A stretch of DNA of 64,000 nucleotides. It comes from Clostridium sp. MCC353 (GTDB lineage Bacteria > Bacillota > Clostridia > Lachnospirales > Lachnospiraceae). The stretch covers positions 1 to 64,000 of the forward strand of contig NZ_WQPN01000143.1 in the NCBI RefSeq assembly GCF_018785315.1, given 5' to 3'. The position numbers and the translations under genes were made by a program. Below the pieces are notes generated by a model. It was given only the letters and a program-made list of their open reading frames with translations. It made no database searches and was not told the DNA's origin. Positions 36,107 to 44,277 of this stretch are shown here, one piece after another (the stretch's first letter is position 1; every line of letters begins with the position of its first letter).

Positions 36107-37156
36107 ATGTCGGAATACACCATAAGCAGGATTGATTATAAAAATAAAAGGGAAATGAAGCAGTTAGACGCACTGCTGGAAAAAGAAGGCATTGAACGGG
36201 ATAAAAACCTGGAGTATACGGCCGGCCTGTTCGATGAAGACTATCAGTTGGCTGCAACCGGTTCCTGTTTTTTCAACACGCTCCGGTGTCTGGCCGTGGA
36301 TTCCTCCCATCAGGGTGAAGGTCTGTTAAACCAGATCATCAGCCATCTGATTGAATTTCAATATGGCCGTGGAATTACAAACCTGTTCTTGTACACCAAA
36401 TGCGCCACCGCCAAATTTTTTAAAGACCTGGGTTTTTATGAAATCGCCAGAGTGGATGGTAAAGTAGTTTTTATGGAAAACCGCAGAGACGGATTCTCCG
36501 GATATTTAAACCGTTTGGTAATGGAATCGCAGGAACCAGGGCCGGTTACTGGCGCTGTGGTGATGAATGCCAACCCGTTTACCCTGGGCCACCAGTATCT
36601 GGTTGAAACTGCCGCCGCGGCCTGTGATGTGCTGCATGTGTTCGTCGTCTCCGAAGATGTGTCCCTCATCCCATTTTCGGTACGGTTTCAGCTTGTCAAA
36701 GAGGGAACTGCCCATTTAAGCAATGTGATCTGCCACGAAACAGGCAGCTATATGATTTCCAATGCCACCTTCCCTTCCTATTTTTTAAAGGATTCCGACA
36801 CCGTAATCCGTTCCCATGCAAAACTGGATATTGAGATTTTTGTAAAAATCGCCCGGTCTTTGGGAATTACAAAACGGTTTGTGGGGGAAGAGCCTTTCAG
36901 CCAGGTAACAGGAATCTACAATGAGGTGATGAAGGAAGAATTGGAACAGAACGGACTGGAATGCCGCATCATTCCAAGAAAAGAAAATTCCGGCGGAGCC
37001 ATCAGCGCCTCCAGGGTCCGTTTGATGATCAAGGAAAACCGCCTGGAAGAGCTGAAGCAGTCTGTGCCTGAAACCACATACCGGTACTTCATATCTTCTC
37101 AGGCGGAGCCTGTCATAAAACGGATTCAGAGCGCGGACGAAGTGGTTCACTACTGA
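36107..37156 (+). CDS. citC: [Citrate (pro-3S)-lyase] ligase
   Basis: CitC (349 residues) acetylates the thiol of the citrate lyase prosthetic group with ATP and acetate, activating the lyase. The N-terminal ~130 residues are a GNAT-like domain (DSSHQGEGLLNQII). The C-terminal part is a nucleotidyltransferase fold with NANPFTLGHQYLVE (HxGH-like) and ISASRVR. The start at 36107 (MSEYTIS) has AGGAGG 6 bases upstream; the ATG at 36101 abuts that site. It stands alone, 5.5 kb from citDEF and 17 kb from citXG, and shares an upstream module with citX. Confidence 0.94.
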   Translation: MSEYTISRIDYKNKREMKQLDALLEKEGIERDKNLEYTAGLFDEDYQLAATGSCFFNTLRCLAVDSSHQGEGLLNQIISHLIEFQYGRGITNLFLYTKCATAKFFKDLGFYEIARVDGKVVFMENRRDGFSGYLNRLVMESQEPGPVTGAVVMNANPFTLGHQYLVETAAAACDVLHVFVVSEDVSLIPFSVRFQLVKEGTAHLSNVICHETGSYMISNATFPSYFLKDSDTVIRSHAKLDIEIFVKIARSLGITKRFVGEEPFSQVTGIYNEVMKEELEQNGLECRIIPRKENSGGAISASRVRLMIKENRLEELKQSVPETTYRYFISSQAEPVIKRIQSADEVVHY

Positions 37157-37167
37157 TATCGTTTCGG

Positions 37168-37231
37168 AAAAAGGTCTAAATAAAAAGGTTCTAAGAAAAA
37201 GGTTCTAATGAAAGCTTCTAATGAAAGCTTC
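37168..37231. repeat. Degenerate tandem repeat after citC
   Basis: About five consecutive units of 13-15 bases follow one another: AAAAAGGTCTAAAT, AAAAAGGTTCTAAG, AAAAAGGTTCTAATG, AAAGCTTCTAATG, AAAGCTTCC. They lie just after the citC stop in non-coding DNA. It looks like a slippage-generated repeat; no function can be assigned. Confidence 0.6.
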
Positions 37232-37237
37232 CCATGG

Positions 37238-37266
37238 CCGGAATCCGTTCCCGCAGAACGGACCGG
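37238..37266. terminator. GC-rich hairpin between citC and the DUF3237 gene
   Basis: TCCGTTC / GAACGGA with outer CCGG / CCGG forms an 11-bp stem with an AA bulge, directly abutting the stop codon of the minus-strand DUF3237 gene. The two flanking genes converge here, so it may serve both. No T run is present. Confidence 0.45.
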
Positions 37267-37725
37267 TCATTCCATCAGATAATAATCCAATAAAACCTGA
37301 TCCGGCAGCCTGGTTGCCTTGCATACAAACACCTTTTTACACATCCATCTCAACGGTTCGCCAAAGACTTCAAAATGAGGCGTGGTACAGAAATAATAGA
37401 GGGAAGGTTCTATAAATTCCCCTCTCTTCACCTGTTCCACATATTCATCCGGAACCGTGCGGATTCCGTTGTTCTCTACATAGAAGGAACTGCCGTCATC
37501 TAACTTCACCCCGTATCTGGCCGACAGTTCGCAGATTCCGTCAGGACGGATCACCTGGCTGTCAACGCCGCCCGGAAGCACCTCCCCGTGCATCGTATCC
37601 CCTTCTAATGTGCCGGAAAGGATTGGAATCAGCTGACGCCTGCCGCTTATCTCATCCTGCCCCACCACAATGGGGGTATCCACTTTCACTTTGATGGTAA
37701 AAATTTTCTTACCTGTAATATCCAT
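37267..37725 (-). CDS. DUF3237 family protein
   Basis: This small soluble protein of 152 residues matches the DUF3237 pattern: a compact beta-rich fold with GRRQLIPILSGTLEG, LPGGVDSQVIRPDG and an N-terminal region with no signal peptide. The family's biochemical role is not established; members often occur near carbohydrate or aromatic catabolism genes. The ribosome binding site GGAGG is strong but lies next to a complementary segment in an unusually long structured leader, so expression is probably controlled post-transcriptionally. It lies downstream of the four-carbon sugar-acid operon in the same direction but appears to have its own promoter. Confidence 0.8.
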   Translation of the reverse strand: MDITGKKIFTIKVKVDTPIVVGQDEISGRRQLIPILSGTLEGDTMHGEVLPGGVDSQVIRPDGICELSARYGVKLDDGSSFYVENNGIRTVPDEYVEQVKRGEFIEPSLYYFCTTPHFEVFGEPLRWMCKKVFVCKATRLPDQVLLDYYLME

Positions 37726-37918
37726 AATTATTCCTCCATGCCGGAGCGTTTTTACTTAGGCACGCGCTGAGAATTTCAGCTTCCCGGCTGCGGTTCAAAT
37801 CTGTGGCTCCGGCACAAATTTGGGTGAGAATAAGAAACCATCAGGATTATCTTTCTCACCAATCCTCAACTTCGCTGTAATATGTAGTTAATCGTTCTCA
37901 GGGATACTCCCTTTTGAT
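37726..37918 (-). ncRNA. Structured leader of the DUF3237 gene, riboswitch-like candidate
   Basis: In RNA orientation this ~190-base leader can form GGGA/TCCC (37911-37901), an 8-bp stem GGTGAGAA / TTCTCACC (37860-37823), and a 10-bp stem CAAATTTGTG / CACAGATTTG (one G-U pair) whose 7-base loop is CCGGAGC. That loop is fully complementary to GCTCCGG at 37747-37741, just 4 bases before the GGAGG ribosome binding site, so a pseudoknot is possible. CTCC of the same segment can instead pair with GGAG of the ribosome binding site. A further stem GCTGA / TCAGC lies between. I do not recognise a known riboswitch class. The folding was done by eye. Confidence 0.45.
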
Positions 37919-37924
37919 ACCTGT

Positions 37925-37952
37925 ATTCTAACATTATTTTTTAATGTTGAAA
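37925..37952 (-). promoter_or_regulatory. Extended -10 promoter for the DUF3237 transcript
   Basis: On the minus strand TGT followed by TAGAAT (37925-37930) forms an extended -10, with a poor TTTCAA -35 16 bases upstream. An AACATTA / TAATGTT inverted repeat (37930-37948) overlaps it and could be an operator. Transcription would begin near 37918, giving a leader of about 190 bases. Confidence 0.5.
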
Positions 37953-37978
37953 AGGACCGGTTAAGAGATTAATTTCTT

Positions 37979-39418
37979 TTAATCCCCCATTAAAATCTCA
38001 ACAACTTCCCTCAGCGTCGTAACCTCCCCGACATTTCCCGGGAAAATCACATAGGGCATGCCGGGGAATTTACTTTCTGCTCCGGTCATCCACACAGGGA
38101 TGCCGGGTTTAATCTGACCCATGACATCAGCCTTTTTCACATGCAGGGCCTTGGTTCCCACGTCACTGGACGTAATTCCCCCTTTTGCCACAATAAAACT
38201 GGGCCTCACTGTCAGTTTACCGATGATGCTGGTAACTGCTGCGGATATCTTCACCGACGCTTCCAGAATTTGATCTTTATCCTCCGTATCCAGCTTTAAC
38301 ACTTGACGGCTGGTATAAACTGCCACAGTGCGCCCTTCTGAAATCTCTTTTTCAGCGGCATTTATCACCCGTTCCACCTCACCATCCAGCCCGTGTTCCA
38401 CTTTAACCAAATGAGCGTTGAATTCGATAAATGTAATATGCCGGGAGCTGTTTTGTAATTCCTCCAACTGCATGGTTGTCTTCTGCACATGGGAGCCCAC
38501 TAATACAATACCGCCATTTTTGTTATCCCCCTCTATCAGTTCCTCCCGTGTAAGCAGCGGCCTGTCACTGACTCCGCCAAGCACTTTTGTCACGGCAGCC
38601 GCGCTGCGGAAGATAAACTCTTTCCCTGCTCTTACAGCTCTTAAAAATGCAGTCATAAATATTTTAACGTCAACATAATCCACCGCATTAACGATAACCT
38701 TATTGAAATCCTGAACTGCCATCAATTGTCCGGTGATCTTCTCCACATTGCAGGCTCTGATATCCGCCAGATCAACACAGGTCACATCCTCCACCCGGTA
38801 CTTACCGCCTGTTTTTTCCTCACACCACTCGGTCAGATCGGACGCATGATATCCGAAGGTTTTGTCCTTGGCAAATTCCGTCATTCCAGCCGGAACCAGA
38901 GTTTTACCATCCTTTACATAGTGGATATTATGTATCGTATACCTTCCCCCTTCTTTAAAAAATGGGAAAATGATCTCTCCGTCATAATATTTTCCAAGCT
39001 CCGCTTCAATGACCGTTTTCAAGGTCTCCGTTTCCAAAGGATAATGCCCTCTCAAGGTGGAATCGCTTCGGCTGATCAGAATGAAATTTTTTTTCAGTTC
39101 CTTCGAAACTTCCGCTATATTTCCCGCCATTTCCTCATGGGCCTTCCTGGTCTGTTCTGTGGTAAACCCACGTGAATTGGTCAGAATAAAAAACATGGAC
39201 TTCTTTTCTTCAAACGCGGCTTTCATTGTCTCTTTCTCCCAGTCCGTATAGACGGAAATATCATGTACCGTCTGCACTCCGGTGGGATCATCATCTAAAA
39301 CAACAATCTTTTTCTCCAATAAATCGAGTTCCTCTTTCAGCATTCCTTCCACCGCCGCTTCATTCGGCATCTGAAAAGAATCCAGAATTTCCATTCCTAT
39401 GGTCTTCACTTCTCTCAT
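37979..39418 (-). CDS. otnK: Four-carbon acid sugar kinase (DUF1537 family)
   Basis: This 479-residue protein belongs to the DUF1537 four-carbon acid sugar kinase family, which phosphorylates 2-oxo-tetronate or related 3-oxo-tetronate acids with ATP. The N-terminal domain has VLDDDPTGVQTVHDI and SRSDSTLRGHYPLE, the substrate-binding signature. The C-terminal nucleotide-binding domain has FIVAKGGITSSDVGTKAL and PVWMTGAESKFPGMPYVIFPGNVG (residues split: VWMTGAESKF, PYVIFPGNVG). The start at 39418 has GGAGG 7 bases upstream. It follows the dehydrogenase gene by 39 bases, so both serve one pathway. Exact substrate stereochemistry cannot be read from sequence; the symbol is tentative. Confidence 0.85.
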   Translation of the reverse strand: MREVKTIGMEILDSFQMPNEAAVEGMLKEELDLLEKKIVVLDDDPTGVQTVHDISVYTDWEKETMKAAFEEKKSMFFILTNSRGFTTEQTRKAHEEMAGNIAEVSKELKKNFILISRSDSTLRGHYPLETETLKTVIEAELGKYYDGEIIFPFFKEGGRYTIHNIHYVKDGKTLVPAGMTEFAKDKTFGYHASDLTEWCEEKTGGKYRVEDVTCVDLADIRACNVEKITGQLMAVQDFNKVIVNAVDYVDVKIFMTAFLRAVRAGKEFIFRSAAAVTKVLGGVSDRPLLTREELIEGDNKNGGIVLVGSHVQKTTMQLEELQNSSRHITFIEFNAHLVKVEHGLDGEVERVINAAEKEISEGRTVAVYTSRQVLKLDTEDKDQILEASVKISAAVTSIIGKLTVRPSFIVAKGGITSSDVGTKALHVKKADVMGQIKPGIPVWMTGAESKFPGMPYVIFPGNVGEVTTLREVVEILMGD

Positions 39419-39457
39419 ATTCTTTCCTCCAGTCCGGTCCAAAACCAACCTCAAAAA

Positions 39458-40348
39458 TCAATCCGCCTTTTTCACTTCCACACCGGCCAGTTGTTCAAAA
39501 TACTGGACAATGCCGCCGTGATCCTCGTCCATATGACCGCTCACTTTCAATGCCTGCATCACTTCAAATAATTGGCTGGAAAATGGCATTGGGACATCCA
39601 TATCATGAGCAGTTGCCAGCACATTTTTAATGTCTTTATGATTGATGGAAATTTTTCCGCCCGGTTTAAAATTGCGTTCCACAATCATAGGGATTTTTGC
39701 ATTCAGCACAGCGCTTCCCGCCAGACCGCCTTTGATCGCTTCAAATACTTTGACCGGATCGGCTCCCGCCTTTACCGCCAGAACAAATGCTTCCGAAACC
39801 GCCGCGATGGTCAGATTGACGATCACCTGATTGGCCAGTTTTGTCACGGATCCGCTGCCGCTTTCCCCAATCAGAAGGGCAGAAGCCCCCATAATATCAA
39901 AAAACGGCCTCAACCGGTTGAAATCTTCTTCTCTTCCCCCTGCCATAAATGCCAAAGTTCCGTTAACCGCCCCGGGCTCTCCGCCGCTCACAGGCGCATC
40001 CACAAAACCAACTCCCATTTTTTCCAGCCGTTCATAACAGTTCCGGGATTCGGCAGGGGTTACGGAACTGCAGTCGCATACGATTTTTCCTTCCGCTAAA
40101 CCTTTAGCAGCCCCATTTTCACCAAACAGCACATCCTGGACAATGGCTCCGTTAGGAAGGATTGTAAAAATCACCTCACACGCTGCTCCAATCTCTTCTG
40201 GATTACCCGGCTCCGCCCCCAATGAGACCAATTGGGCAACTGCATCCTGGTTAATGTCGTAAACCATTAACGGCATTCCTGATTTCAGTAAATTTTCTGC
40301 CATCGGCCTTCCCATAATTCCCAATCCTATAAAACCTGCCTTTTCCAT
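39458..40348 (-). CDS. NAD(P)-dependent beta-hydroxyacid dehydrogenase, L-threonate dehydrogenase/tartronate semialdehyde reductase type
   Basis: This 296-residue cytosolic dehydrogenase has an N-terminal Rossmann motif GFIGLGIMGRPMAENLLKSG, substrate-binding DAPVSGGEPGA, the catalytic-Lys helix GSVTKLANQVIVN and the C-terminal helical domain with KDIKNVLATAHD. This family oxidises acids such as 3-hydroxyisobutyrate, tartronate semialdehyde, glycerate or L-threonate/D-erythronate. Co-transcription with a DUF1537 kinase matches the four-carbon sugar-acid pathway, in which a dehydrogenase makes the 2-oxo acid for the kinase. It is the first gene of the operon, directly under two operators for the divergent GntR regulator. 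Confidence 0.87.
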   Translation of the reverse strand: MEKAGFIGLGIMGRPMAENLLKSGMPLMVYDINQDAVAQLVSLGAEPGNPEEIGAACEVIFTILPNGAIVQDVLFGENGAAKGLAEGKIVCDCSSVTPAESRNCYERLEKMGVGFVDAPVSGGEPGAVNGTLAFMAGGREEDFNRLRPFFDIMGASALLIGESGSGSVTKLANQVIVNLTIAAVSEAFVLAVKAGADPVKVFEAIKGGLAGSAVLNAKIPMIVERNFKPGGKISINHKDIKNVLATAHDMDVPMPFSSQLFEVMQALKVSGHMDEDHGGIVQYFEQLAGVEVKKAD

Positions 40349-40372
40349 ATATAAATCTCCTTTGGTCTTTTA

Positions 40373-40430
40373 TTGCATACCGGTATGCAACTGTTAATAT
40401 TATACTATTACATACCGGTATACCTGTCAA
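40373..40430 (-). promoter_or_regulatory. Promoter and two operators of the sugar-acid operon
   Basis: On the minus strand TTGACA (40425-40430) pairs with TAGTAT (40402-40407, 17-base spacer) or TATAAT (40399-40404, 20). Two copies of ATACCGGTAT are present. One (40412-40421) fills the promoter spacer. The other is the centre of an 18-bp perfect palindrome, TTGCATACCGGTATGCAA (40373-40390), just downstream of the predicted start. Centres are 35 bp apart. This is a textbook repressor layout, most likely for the divergent GntR/FCD protein. Confidence 0.75.
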
Positions 40431-40592
40431 TCACCCCTTTTAATTTTGATATTTAATACAAATTATCGTTTTAATTTTGTGCATTATTTACATAGTTCAT
40501 TGCTGTTTATAGATTTCAAAATGTATTATCTATTGACGCTGTGTATTTTTTATTGTATGCTGTTATCATTAAAAAATAAGGAACTGGTATTT

Positions 40593-41258
40593 ATGAGAGA
40601 ACGAGAATTTAAAGTTTTGCAAAAACAGGCTTATCAATACATTAAAGATCAATTGAATAGTGAAACCCTGAAGTACAATACCATCTATTCCGAATCCAAG
40701 TTAGCGCTGGAAATGGGGATATCCCGTACCCCGGTACGGGACGCTGTCCATCGCCTTTACCAGGAAGGTCTGATTGATATTATACCGAATAAGGGCTTTG
40801 CTCTGCATAAAATGACGGAAAAGGACATTATAGAAATTTATGAAGTGCGTTCTGCGATAGAAGGCTACTGCGCACAAAAAGCTGCAGAAACCATTGCATC
40901 AGAAAAGGGAAAAGAGCTGTTTAACAAACTCCAATTTTCATTGGATATGCAGCAAAAAATACTGGCCTCTACCAAAGACATTTTTGATTTTGTGGAACAT
41001 GATCAGAATTTTCATAATTATCTGGTATGTTACAGCGGCAACGATGCATTTATCGAAATTTTCAGCCAATACATGTATAAAATCAAAAAGCTGGCGTGCT
41101 ATTCTTTAAAGCATCAGAAACGGATGGAGGATACGTTAAAGGAACACAGCCATATACTTTCTGCCATCGAAAAGGGGGATGCGCAGAAAGCTTATTCATC
41201 CACTCTCCTGCATATGAAAGCCCCCCTGAATATTAATCTGGAAACTGTTTATGAATAA
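40593..41258 (+). CDS. GntR-family regulator, FCD subgroup
   Basis: This 221-residue transcription factor has an N-terminal winged helix (ESKLALEMGISRTPVRDAVHRLYQEGLI) and a C-terminal all-helical FCD ligand domain with EIYEVRSAIEGYCA and the likely metal-binding Asp/His positions (DFVEHDQNFHNYL, LKEHSHILSAI). FCD regulators usually bind organic acids or sugar acids. It is divergent from the sugar-acid operon and faces two ATACCGGTAT palindromes, so it probably represses that operon until the substrate is present. An upstream ATG (40446) would add a hydrophobic, unlikely N-terminus; 40593 has AAGGA upstream and fits the family. Confidence 0.88.
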   Translation: MREREFKVLQKQAYQYIKDQLNSETLKYNTIYSESKLALEMGISRTPVRDAVHRLYQEGLIDIIPNKGFALHKMTEKDIIEIYEVRSAIEGYCAQKAAETIASEKGKELFNKLQFSLDMQQKILASTKDIFDFVEHDQNFHNYLVCYSGNDAFIEIFSQYMYKIKKLACYSLKHQKRMEDTLKEHSHILSAIEKGDAQKAYSSTLLHMKAPLNINLETVYE

Positions 41259-41262
41259 TTAT

Positions 41263-42447
41263 TTATAACCCCATCCGGCCTAATTCTTCCGCTAACTGAA
41301 TATAAAACTCCAGGACATGAAATTCCCGGTAATCTTCCCTTGTGAGATCGATCATATCCCCGTGGGAAATTCCCCTCAGATACTTATTCCTGATTACGCC
41401 TCTAAAATTTGTCCACTGGGCGGATTTTACCGTAACAAGGCCGTCGCTGGGGGCGTCCAGCATTTTTAAAATCCAGTAGGGAATGCATAAAAGTTTGCTG
41501 CTGAAACCGCACCGCATCAAACTGGCATAGCTCTGGTAAAATACCCCTTTTACATCGGGGTATTTCTCATTAAACTCTTTTGCATACGCCTCCGAAAGCT
41601 GGTAACTGGCCTGGTAAGCATTGGGTGTGATATCCCCTAAACGGCCGAAATACCGGTCAATCATTCCGCATATCTGACGGTATATCCCATCCGGCAGTTT
41701 CTTCAGGAAATCCACCAGCCTGGAACCATGATGAGGGGTGTTAATCGTTGTGAGGGATGCAATGTAAGGCGCCATATCGAGGCCGCTGATCACATATCTG
41801 GAATCCAGGCCGCCTTTGGAATGAGCGATGATGTTCACCTTTTCACAGCCCGTTTCTTCAATGATTTCGAGTATCTTCGCTTTCAGCATCTCTCCGTTGC
41901 TCTCCACCGTTCCCCAGGCTTCCTGGTGTCCGTAATAGACCCGGGCTCCATTTCTGACCAGTTCTCTGGGAATCCTGCCCCAATAATTGAAATAGTGGAA
42001 GTCCCTGAATCCCACTCCATGAACTAAGAGAAGAGGATACTTTGTCCGGCAGATCTGCCGCTCCACCCGCACATCATCCAGCCTGATCTTATGAAGATCA
42101 TGATCCACTTCCTGCCTGGCAAGCCCGCGGACATAAAGGGCCAGGCCGTAGTTGAGCACAGGAATCCAGATCATGCTCCACACGATAATCCGCTTTGCTA
42201 TCCTGAGCCGTTTACAGACAATACACATCCAGAAAAGGATGCAGAACATGCCTATATATAGGAACAGAAAAACCATCCCCAGCCATAAATTTGTCCAATT
42301 CTTTAATCCGGCCTTTCCAATGTGGATGATCAGCAGCACTGCGGTTATGGGTACCAGCCACAAATAGATGGTCAGGATGACTGTCAGGACTTGAAGCAGT
42401 CTGGTATGTATTTTAGATGCTGTGGTTTGAAGTTTATCGTAATTCAT
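41263..42447 (-). CDS. Membrane-anchored alpha/beta hydrolase, lipase-like
   Basis: This 394-residue protein starts with three or more hydrophobic segments (within residues 15-105), then an alpha/beta-hydrolase domain. The oxyanion region reads YPLLLVHGVGFRD, the nucleophile elbow is IIAHSKGGLDSRY with Ser in AHSKG, and candidate acid/base residues lie in APSDGLVTV and GISHGDM. The pattern resembles triacylglycerol lipases of the LipA/PHA depolymerase-like group. Substrate and exact location of the catalytic domain are not known. It is transcribed alone. Confidence 0.8.
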   Translation of the reverse strand: MNYDKLQTTASKIHTRLLQVLTVILTIYLWLVPITAVLLIIHIGKAGLKNWTNLWLGMVFLFLYIGMFCILFWMCIVCKRLRIAKRIIVWSMIWIPVLNYGLALYVRGLARQEVDHDLHKIRLDDVRVERQICRTKYPLLLVHGVGFRDFHYFNYWGRIPRELVRNGARVYYGHQEAWGTVESNGEMLKAKILEIIEETGCEKVNIIAHSKGGLDSRYVISGLDMAPYIASLTTINTPHHGSRLVDFLKKLPDGIYRQICGMIDRYFGRLGDITPNAYQASYQLSEAYAKEFNEKYPDVKGVFYQSYASLMRCGFSSKLLCIPYWILKMLDAPSDGLVTVKSAQWTNFRGVIRNKYLRGISHGDMIDLTREDYREFHVLEFYIQLAEELGRMGL

Positions 42448-42546
42448 AGCGGCCGCCTTATCCTCTGATAATTTCTGTTCAGGATTCCATGCCTATCCTG
42501 AAACTTATGAATTCATTTTACCACATTTTTCGGAGATGGGCACCAT

Positions 42547-42626
42547 TTTACATGAAGCATTTTACATGAAGCGTGAAGGCATTTTCAAAAATGCCTTCAC
42601 GCTTCATGTAAAATGCTTCATGTAAA
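42547..42626. repeat. 80-base near-continuous perfect palindrome
   Basis: Two 39-base arms that are exact reverse complements are separated by only 2 bases (loop CA at 42586-42587). Each arm contains TTTACATGAAGC twice, 14 bases apart, and ends with GTGAAGGCATTTT. It lies downstream of the citDEF terminator and upstream of the lipase gene. An extended cruciform or very stable RNA hairpin is possible. No open reading frame or T-run fits a simple terminator role. Confidence 0.85.
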
Positions 42627-42633
42627 TACTCGA

Positions 42634-42670
42634 AAAAAGACCGGGCTCATTATTTCGCACCGGTCTTTTT
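42634..42670 (-). terminator. Intrinsic terminator of citDEF
   Basis: An 11-bp perfect stem (AAAAAGACCGG / CCGGTCTTTTT) with a 15-base loop follows the citF stop by about 47 bases and ends in a run of T on the minus strand. It is also usable on the plus strand. Confidence 0.85.
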
Positions 42671-42716
42671 CTTTCACTCATTCCACAAAAATTCTCAAAA
42701 GAGAAATTCTCTGAAT

Positions 42717-44276
42717 TTATTGAAACTCATATTCCTTAATCTTCCGAACCACATCAATAATGGTCCCGTCGCGGCTCTCAATCACTCCCACCACCCGGTC
42801 ATCAAACTGCACCGGATCCGGTTCTCCCACGATCGCATACGCTTTATCCCGCAGTTCCTCGATGGTGCAGAACGGAAGCTTTACATCTTTCATGCATTCA
42901 ATCAGATCCTGTCTTCTGGGATTGATCGCGATGCCGTAATCCGTGATAACCACATCCACTGTCTCACCCGGAGTTGTAACCGTTGTAACATTGGTGCAGA
43001 TAGCCGGAATCCTGCCTTGCAGGAGAGGCGCGATTACAATCGTGCATTTCGCCCCTGCCGCGGTGTCGGGATGGCCGCCCTGGGCTCCGGTTATCATACC
43101 GTCGGAACCAACCACCACATTGCAGTTGAAGTTCACATCCACTTCCAGGGATGCCAGAATGACGAAATCCAGTTTATTTACATAAGCCCCTTTGTTAAAT
43201 GGGTTGGCATATTCAGAAGCTGAAATCTCTATATGGTTCGGATTGTTCTTAATGGATTCAATAGCTCCCATATCGAAATCCTGGGTATCCACCAGCTTAT
43301 TCACCAGCCCTTTTGCAAGCAGGTCGCACATAGGGGTTGTGATGCCTCCCACGCCGAATCCCATCTTGATTCCCCGCTCTTCCATGATCTTGCCAAGGGA
43401 GATTGTAGACGCGATGGAAGCTCCGCCCACACCGGTCTGATAGGAAAATCCGTCTTTAAAATATGGCGTGTTGATAACAAACTGAGTGCAGTAATCCGCC
43501 ATCATGATCTTGCGCACATCCGTGGTCGGTTTTGCCGCTCCGGTTGCAATTTTAGCAGGGTTTCCGATCTCATCCACCACGCATACATAATCCACATCCA
43601 CCATGGAAATGCTGGCCGGAATGTTGGGAAATGGAACCAGACAGTCGGTAATTGCCACAACTTTATCCGCATACTGTGCATCTGCCATGGCGTAAGATAA
43701 GACGCCGCAGTCGCTTTTTCCGCCGTTGGCCCGCATATTTCCATATTCATCACAGGTAGGCGCTCCGATAAAGGCAATATCGATATGTACTTCTCCTGAT
43801 TCAATGGCGCGGACGCGTCCTCCATGGGAACGCATGATGGCTAAATCTCTCAGCTTTCCGGTTGAAATGGCCTCTCCGATCTTTCCACGGACGCCGGAAG
43901 ACTGGATTCCCACAATTGTGCCGTCTTCGATATAAGGCACAATCGGGTCATGGGCCTTTCCTAAGGAGCTGGCACAGATGGTCAGTTCTTTAATTCCCAT
44001 ATTGTGGATCTCTTCCATGACCATGTTGACGATATAATCGCCTTCACGGAAATGGTGATGGAAAGAAATGGTCATTCCGTCCTTAATGCCGCATTTTATC
44101 AGCGCTTCACGGATATTCTCCACAAGTTTGCTCCTGGTGGGATCGATTACGGCCCGCACAGTGGGAGCTGCTTTTGTATATTCTCTATTATCTAATGCGA
44201 AAGCCCCCTGGAATACCTCTTTTCCGGTTGCTCTTAACACTTCCTCCGGGATATCTCTTCCTACACTATTAATCAT
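42717..44276 (-). CDS. citF: Citrate lyase alpha subunit (citrate CoA-transferase)
   Basis: CitF (519 residues) exchanges acetyl for citryl on the acyl-carrier subunit in the first half of citrate cleavage. The sequence starts MINSVGRDIPEEV and shows the CoA-transferase features GMTISFHHHFREGDYIVN, GAPTCDEYGNMRANGGKSDCG (runs: GAPTCDEYGNM and GGKSDCGVLSYA), and GAQGGHPDTAAGAKCTIV near the C-terminus. It overlaps nothing but starts one base before the citE stop region, so citD-citE-citF is a tight operon. Start at 44276 is favoured over an ATG at 44294 inside citE. Confidence 0.96.
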   Translation of the reverse strand: MINSVGRDIPEEVLRATGKEVFQGAFALDNREYTKAAPTVRAVIDPTRSKLVENIREALIKCGIKDGMTISFHHHFREGDYIVNMVMEEIHNMGIKELTICASSLGKAHDPIVPYIEDGTIVGIQSSGVRGKIGEAISTGKLRDLAIMRSHGGRVRAIESGEVHIDIAFIGAPTCDEYGNMRANGGKSDCGVLSYAMADAQYADKVVAITDCLVPFPNIPASISMVDVDYVCVVDEIGNPAKIATGAAKPTTDVRKIMMADYCTQFVINTPYFKDGFSYQTGVGGASIASTISLGKIMEERGIKMGFGVGGITTPMCDLLAKGLVNKLVDTQDFDMGAIESIKNNPNHIEISASEYANPFNKGAYVNKLDFVILASLEVDVNFNCNVVVGSDGMITGAQGGHPDTAAGAKCTIVIAPLLQGRIPAICTNVTTVTTPGETVDVVITDYGIAINPRRQDLIECMKDVKLPFCTIEELRDKAYAIVGEPDPVQFDDRVVGVIESRDGTIIDVVRKIKEYEFQ

Positions 44277-44277
44277 C

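Noticed and set aside
37861-37911. CTGAGA ... TTACAGCGAAG in the DUF3237 leader, reminiscent of a TPP riboswitch
   Set aside because: The intervening ACCCTT and AACCTGATC elements of the TPP aptamer are missing and the gene has no thiamine connection.
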